This document shows, in pieces, positions 31,831 through 33,251 of a stretch of DNA of 33,251 bases (the first letter of the stretch is position 1; every line of letters begins with the position of its first letter). The DNA comes from an uncultured Methanobrevibacter sp. GTDB lineage: Archaea > Methanobacteriota > Methanobacteria > Methanobacteriales > Methanobacteriaceae. The notes below the pieces were generated by a model, which saw only the letters and a list, made by a program, of their open reading frames with translations, did no database searches and was not told the origin of the DNA. The stretch covers positions 1 through 33,251 of the forward strand of contig ONIK01000011.1 in the NCBI GenBank assembly GCA_900317865.1, read 5' to 3'. The translations under genes and the position numbers were made by a program.

Positions 31831-32547
31831 ATGGGTATAGGTAATATAATAGGAGATGCTATGGCATATCCATTTAAGAATATTAAAGCATTAGTTTTAT
31901 ATATAGTTTTAAGTATCATCGCCGCATTAATCGGTGGTGCAGCTATAATTAGTTTTGCAGGCGCATACACTTCAAAAGGTATCGCAGGATTTGCATTTGG
32001 TGGAATGACTCTTGTTGGAATCATTCTTTTTGTTCTTGTACTGTTCCTGATTGAAGGATATGGTATAGACATTATAAAATATGGTATTGAAAGAAGAACT
32101 GATAGTCCTGGAATTGACATCGGAAGACAAATCGCAAACGCAGTCAAATTAGTTGTTGTTGACCTTGTTTATTACATTCTCCCTGCAATTATCATTGTTG
32201 TTTTAGGTCTTTTCCTCAGAGACTGGATACTTACCATACTTAGTATAATCTTAATTATTGTATTTACATTAGCTAACTTTATGGCCAAATGTAGATTAGC
32301 AAAAACCGATAGTTTAGGTGAAGCCCTAGCTATTGGAGAAGCTATTGGAGACATTTCCAGAGTAGGTATCGGTAAAATCCTCGGAACTGTTATCCTTATT
32401 GTTATTATTTTATTAATCATTGCAATTATCCTTGCATTTATTTATAAATTAAACAACACTATTGGTGGCATTTTATTAGGTATTTTCTCAGTCTACTTTG
32501 TATTCTTCTATAATAGAGCTATTGGTTTATTATATGCTGAAGCATAA
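31831..32547 (+). CDS. DUF4013-like integral membrane protein
   Basis: A 238-residue protein with about five or six hydrophobic helices: residues 20-45, 55-78, 110-132, 136-156, 188-212 and 216-234. The N-terminus GIGNIIGDAMAYPFKNIKALVLYIVLSII and the loop GYGIDIIKYGIERR after helix 2 are typical of DUF4013, a family expanded in Methanobrevibacter and relatives. Function is unknown; possibly membrane or cell-envelope related. ATG 31831 is chosen because GGTGA (31821-31825) lies 5 nt upstream; the in-frame GTG at 31822 is part of that ribosome site. It has its own TATA box and ends in a T-rich stretch. Confidence 0.78.
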   Translation: MGIGNIIGDAMAYPFKNIKALVLYIVLSIIAALIGGAAIISFAGAYTSKGIAGFAFGGMTLVGIILFVLVLFLIEGYGIDIIKYGIERRTDSPGIDIGRQIANAVKLVVVDLVYYILPAIIIVVLGLFLRDWILTILSIILIIVFTLANFMAKCRLAKTDSLGEALAIGEAIGDISRVGIGKILGTVILIVIILLIIAIILAFIYKLNNTIGGILLGIFSVYFVFFYNRAIGLLYAEA

Positions 32548-32556
32548 TCAAACCAC

Positions 32557-32579
32557 TCTTTTTCTTTTTTTCTTTTTTT
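32557..32579 (+). terminator. T-rich archaeal-type terminator after the DUF4013 gene
   Basis: Three T-runs separated by single C residues begin 10 nt after the stop codon. Archaeal RNA polymerase often terminates at such oligo-T tracts without a hairpin, and none is seen here. Confidence 0.5.
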
Positions 32580-32809
32580 ATAGACCAATTAAAATAATTT
32601 ATTTTTAAAATCCATAAATACTTAGGATTCATTTGTAATGGTTTCCAATGAATTCATGAATGGACTTACTGTTTTTAGTAATAATTGCTGTTGATGGTTT
32701 AGTATTGATTGAGGAATTTCTTTTATCCGATGTTGGTACTGCTAGTTGGAGCTGTTTAAATAATATTAGAATATGTTAATCACCAATTTGATGACAGAAA
32801 AACCTAATT
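32580..32809. other. Intergenic region between convergent genes
   Basis: No gene I can support. A 39-codon frame at 32660-32779 (+, starts MDLLFLVIIAVDGLVLIEEF) is open but has no ribosome site or promoter. It could be debris of a membrane protein. No repeat was noticed. Confidence 0.3.
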
Positions 32810-32851
32810 AAAAATAAGAAAAAAGAAAAAGGATTAAGTTATTTAATCCTT
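32810..32851 (-). terminator. Hairpin terminator overlapping the end of the adhesin-like gene
   Basis: AAGGATTAA (32829-32837) and TTAATCCTT (32843-32851) form a perfect 9-bp stem with loop GTTAT. On the minus strand it is followed by T-runs (complement of the A-rich stretch 32810-32828). The right arm includes the stop codon at 32843-32845. Confidence 0.65.
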
Positions 32852-33251
32852 GATAGTTATTGTATTTGCGATTCTCATTCCATCATACTCTGAAGTGATG
32901 ATGTATTCACCAGCCATCAGATTAATGTTTAACTTGGCAATTCCATTGGAATCTGAATATCTTGTGTAAAATACTCCATTGATATTAAATGTGACTGCAG
33001 CTTCTTTCAATGGATTACCTTGACCATCAAGAACAGTAACATTGAATGTTGAACCGTCTTTATACTTCATTTCCAAATCAGTAGCATTTAAAGTAGGCAA
33101 TACTGTAATGGTATATGACATCTGAAGACCAGTCAAAGGATCAATAGCTGTCAATATGTACTCTCCAGGGTTTAAATTAATGTTTAATCTGGCAGTACCA
33201 TTTTCATTGGTTGTACGGTTATAGAAAACACCATTAATATTCATGGTAATG
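32843..33251 (-). CDS. Partial CDS: C-terminal end of an adhesin-like protein with Ig-like repeats
   Basis: The frame continues through the right edge; the ATG at 33244 is internal (ITMNINGVFYNR), not a start. About 136 residues are visible and contain one full and one partial Ig-like/carboxypeptidase-regulatory-like repeat. The pattern is F/M-NINGVFY-T/N-R, then (D/E)(S/N)NG-x-A-(K/R)-LNINL-xx-GEYI, then a strand ending TITV or TITI. The unit recurs after about 85 residues (MKYKDGSTFNVTVLDGQGNPLKEAAV joins them). Such tandem repeats form the stalks of large secreted adhesin-like proteins, expanded in Methanobrevibacter and thought to bind hosts or partner microbes. The protein ends two residues after the last strand (IKD), with no visible membrane anchor or pseudomurein-binding repeat at the C-terminus. 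Confidence 0.85.
   Translation of the reverse strand, partial: ITMNINGVFYNRTTNENGTARLNINLNPGEYILTAIDPLTGLQMSYTITVLPTLNATDLEMKYKDGSTFNVTVLDGQGNPLKEAAVTFNINGVFYTRYSDSNGIAKLNINLMAGEYIITSEYDGMRIANTITIKD

Overview
The window looks like a chromosomal segment of a Methanobrevibacter-type methanogen (Methanobacteriales). It is very AT-rich and its gene content is archaeal: aIF5A, an archaeal-type pyrimidine reductase of riboflavin synthesis (ArfC), archaeal FAD synthetase (RibL), the regulatory chain of aspartate carbamoyltransferase (PyrI), a TIGR00300-type ornithine cyclodeaminase, a NOG1-like GTPase, a DUF447 protein, a histone-fold protein, and the end of an adhesin-like repeat protein of the kind Methanobrevibacter carries in many copies. 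I saw no rRNA, tRNA or CRISPR array. Genus is inferred from content and composition only.

Layout. (1) 1-6800 is a metal and transport block. It holds the start of a protein with an exact Cys/His pentad repeat, an SmtB/CadC-type metal-sensing repressor just upstream of it, a small orphan protein, a decayed secreted-protein gene, and a MacB/LolCDE-like ABC system (one ATPase, two tandem paralogous permeases). The distal permease has lost about 76 nt and is a pseudogene. A perfect 16-bp palindrome of DtxR/IdeR type lies at the promoter of this operon. (2) 6837-7308 looks like a degenerate insertion element. (3) 7346-15653 is biosynthetic: an ATP-grasp enzyme with an extra C-terminal domain, then the tight + strand cluster hisA-ribL-argC-flavodoxin-pyrI, a convergent FAD/ferredoxin-type oxidoreductase, and tldD plus an AMMECR1 protein. 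(4) 16039-17909 pairs arfC with a divergent GTP cyclohydrolase II-like protein. (5) 17910-20570 is gene-poor. It contains the tail of a dead transposase, an MFS transporter, and a GC-richer islet that may be a structured RNA or a tiny ORF. (6) 20571-24286 carries a NOG1-like GTPase, an Hsp20 protein with an 11-residue coiled-coil repeat, a histone-fold protein and a double-SIS sugar-phosphate enzyme. (7) 24384-30132 holds DUF447, the pair TIGR00300-adenine deaminase, a winged-helix regulator with a large palindrome at its promoter, and the pair aIF5A-agmatinase, whose products meet in polyamine and hypusine metabolism. (8) 30475-33251 contains an AIM24-like protein, a DUF4013 membrane protein and the C-terminal end of an adhesin-like protein that runs off the window.

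Nothing here is a clear defence island or a large unknown operon. The most unusual signals are the Cys/His pentad repeat next to a zinc-type sensor, the DtxR-like operator on a partly broken ABC transporter operon, the GTP cyclohydrolase II-like protein with an altered active-site motif beside arfC, and the candidate RNA at 20141-20340. All functional statements rest on motif recognition by eye; no database search was run.
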